This document shows positions 62,306-64,000 of a stretch of DNA of 64,000 nucleotides, one piece after another. A program made the position numbers and the translations under genes. Location: NCBI GenBank assembly GCA_948144175.1, contig CANXME010002538.1, positions 682,001 through 746,000 of the forward strand, written 5' to 3'. Under the pieces are notes generated by a model, which saw only the letters and a list, made by a program, of their open reading frames with translations, was not told the origin of the DNA and did no database searches. The stretch's first letter is position 1. Every line of letters begins with the position of its first letter. This stretch comes from Closterium sp. NIES-65. Lineage: Eukaryota > Streptophyta > Zygnematophyceae > Desmidiales > Closteriaceae.

Positions 62306-63937
62306 GTCTGACCTGGTTCGTGCTACTCACCCTACTGTCACGCGTCTGCTAGCCACAGTTGTCACTGACCCGTCGTTTGAGTCTGCAATTGCGTCTGCCT
62401 TAGTCTCTGAGCTTGTTCACTTTGCTGCTGCGTGTCGTCTAGACTTCGCTGCTATTCTTGTTGCTGAGTCTGAGTCAGTCTGTCCTCCGTCCGTCGGGGG
62501 TGAGTGTGCTCTTGGCACGGACGTCCTTGAGGACAGAGAGGAGGACTTTGAGTGTCTTGCGGCTGCTGTACCTCATCTTGTGGCCATGCTGCTTGCCCCT
62601 AAGGGAGACCCGGATGCACTAGACATCCTGACCCCGCGCTCTTACGCAGAGGCAATTACGGGTCCCTACTCCTCTCAGTGGCAGACAGCTATGGACGCAG
62701 AGATAGCATCCTGGAAGTCCACAGGCACTTACGTCGACGAGGTTCCCCCTCCTGGGGCGAACATTGTCGATGGCATGGTAAAGCGGCCGCCGGGTTCTCC
62801 GCCTGTCTTCAAGGCTCGTTACGTTGCACGAGCCTCCCCCAAAGATGACCACTCTTTGGGTGCTGCTGCACGTTGCTGTTGAGCATGACTACAAGCTTCA
62901 CTCTCTTGACTTCAGCACAGCCTTCTTAGAGGGCAGCCTGCACGAAGAGATCAGGCTTCGCCGCCCACCTGGATTCACTGGGTCGTTTCCTCTTGGTACC
63001 CAGTGAAGCCTCCGGCGGCCAGTCTACGGTCTCCACCAGGTGCCTCGTGATTGGCACGACACACTGAGGACGACACTTGCGGCTCTTGGGTTTGCTCCCT
63101 CGACTGCTGACCCTTCGCTGTTTCTGTGCACCGACACTTCGCTGCCCCCGTTCTACATCCTCGTGTACGTGGACGACTTGGTCTTTGCTACTACTGACAC
63201 AGAGGCACTCGCCTTGGTGAAGTCGGAGCTGCAGAAGAGACACAGGTGCACAGACATGGATAAGCTTCACAGCTACCTTGGCTTGCATATCACCCAAGAC
63301 AGAGCACGGCGCACCATCACACTGACTCAGTCACACATGGTGCAGCAGGTCCCTCAGCGCTTCGGCTTCACTTGGTCCTGGCCACAGTCCACTCCTATGA
63401 CTACCGGTCACTCGCTCTCAGCTCTGCCTTCCGATGAGTCCGTGTAGCCGATTGGCCCGTATTCAGAGCTTGTGGGCTGCCTCATGTACCTGATGACCTG
63501 CACTCGACCTGACCTTGCCTACCCTCTTAGCATCCTGGCTTGCTACGTTGCGCATGGGAGACACAGGCGAGAGCACATGGAGGCAAATAAGAGGGTGTTG
63601 CGCTACTTGTGCAGTACGTCGGGCATGGGGCTCGTGCGTGGAGGACGGGGTGAGGTTGTCCTCACTAGACACGCAGACGCATCTTGGGTAGACGACCTTG
63701 CTACGCAGCGGTCGTCACAGGGTTACACCTTCAGCCTTGGTTGCGGCTCTATTTCTTGGCGGTCTACCAGCTCGTTTTCTGTTCTCAGCTCTAGTTGTGA
63801 GGCTGAGATCTACGCCACAGCCATGGCTGCACAGGAGTACCGCTGGCTCACCTACCTGTTGACCGACTTGGGAGAGAGGCCTCGTTTTCCTCCAGTTCTG
63901 TACGTAGACAACAAGGCTGCCATTACCTTCTATCAGG
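62306..63937 (+). pseudogene. Element F RT and RNase H
   Basis: Resumes F directly after K (PESDLVRATHPTVTRLLATVV, CALGTDVLEDREEDF). RT: SYAEAITGPYSSQWQTAMD, a deletion of MWIFRV near 62776, a second deletion near 62830, LHSLDFSTAFLEG, TGA 63004 (TGG in D), then an intact catalytic box YILVYVDDLVFA. TAG 63445 follows. RNase H has DASWVDD, CEAEIYATA and YVDNKAAITF, cut at 63937 by the next LTR. Confidence 0.88.
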
Positions 63938-64000
63938 TGTCAAACTCATATGCTTTAGTCTGTAAAGGCTGTAGTGGGGTAGACAATATGGGGTACAACA
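63938..64000 (+). mobile_element. Element M: partial LTR at window end
   Basis: TGTCAAACTCATATGC ... GGTAGACAATATGGGGTACAACA matches the first 63 bp of the element B LTR with few changes. It interrupts RNase H of F. The remainder lies outside the window. If it is a full element, its left duplication would be TCAGG (63933-63937). Confidence 0.85.

Noticed and set aside
1-64000. A retroviral envelope gene or an additional ORF after pol in any element.
   Set aside because: Regions between the RNase H stop and the 3' LTR are short, AT-richer tails with no membrane-protein frame.

Overview
This window looks like nuclear DNA from a green-lineage eukaryote. It carries many plant-type Ty1/copia and Ty3/gypsy LTR retrotransposons: most primer sites resemble initiator-tRNA-Met, the gypsy elements carry a chromodomain, and the target duplications are 5 bp. 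The very GC-rich coding sequence with long glycine runs would suit a streptophyte alga, but that is a low-confidence inference. I found no convincing host gene, tRNA, rRNA, CRISPR array or bacterial operon. The window is essentially a pile of nested retrotransposons.

Layout (+ strand unless stated). 1-2906: element A, a short-LTR copia whose integrase block is inverted and fused head-to-head to its RT/RNase H block. 2907-3386: spacer with an unrecognised protein fragment on the minus strand. 3387-17965: element B, a short-LTR copia (TSD TTGTT), split in gag by element C (4537-11913, 1-kb LTRs, TSD TACTG). 17971-21623: remains of a non-autonomous copia with an unrecognised ORF, an LTR-like stretch, and a minus-strand deletion derivative L. 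21999-40223: gypsy element H, split by copia G (24474-38460, TSD ACCGT), whose 5' LTR is itself split by copia D (24809-32301, TSD TTGGT). H is also split by a solo LTR (38827-39675, TSD AGTAC) just before its chromodomain. 40224-43397: a scrambled second gypsy copy, I. 43398-about 56150: an old copia J, split by minus-strand element E (47617-54856, TSD CAACG). 56150-63937: a divergent copia F, split by the small non-autonomous element K (60541-62300, TSD CCTGA). A further LTR, M, starts at 63938 and leaves the window.

A, B, D, E, K and M form one family. They have 112-140 bp LTRs, a GC-rich repetitive leader of about 0.7-1 kb, a gag with a polyglycine tail and an unusual C-x13-C-x3-H-x4-C cysteine/histidine motif, and a Gly/Glu/Pro repeat linker between integrase and RT. 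F shares the proteins but is more divergent. Just after the primer site B, D, E and K carry a conserved hairpin followed by a GGGCCC palindrome. K lost gag-pol but kept this module with a compensatory base-pair change, so I propose it as a packaging or dimerisation signal.

All coding regions are damaged to some degree. D is the best preserved: its gag-protease-integrase frame is open for 1150 codons. Many of the stops are TAG where another copy in the window has CAG, the change expected from deamination of cytosine methylated in a CHG context.
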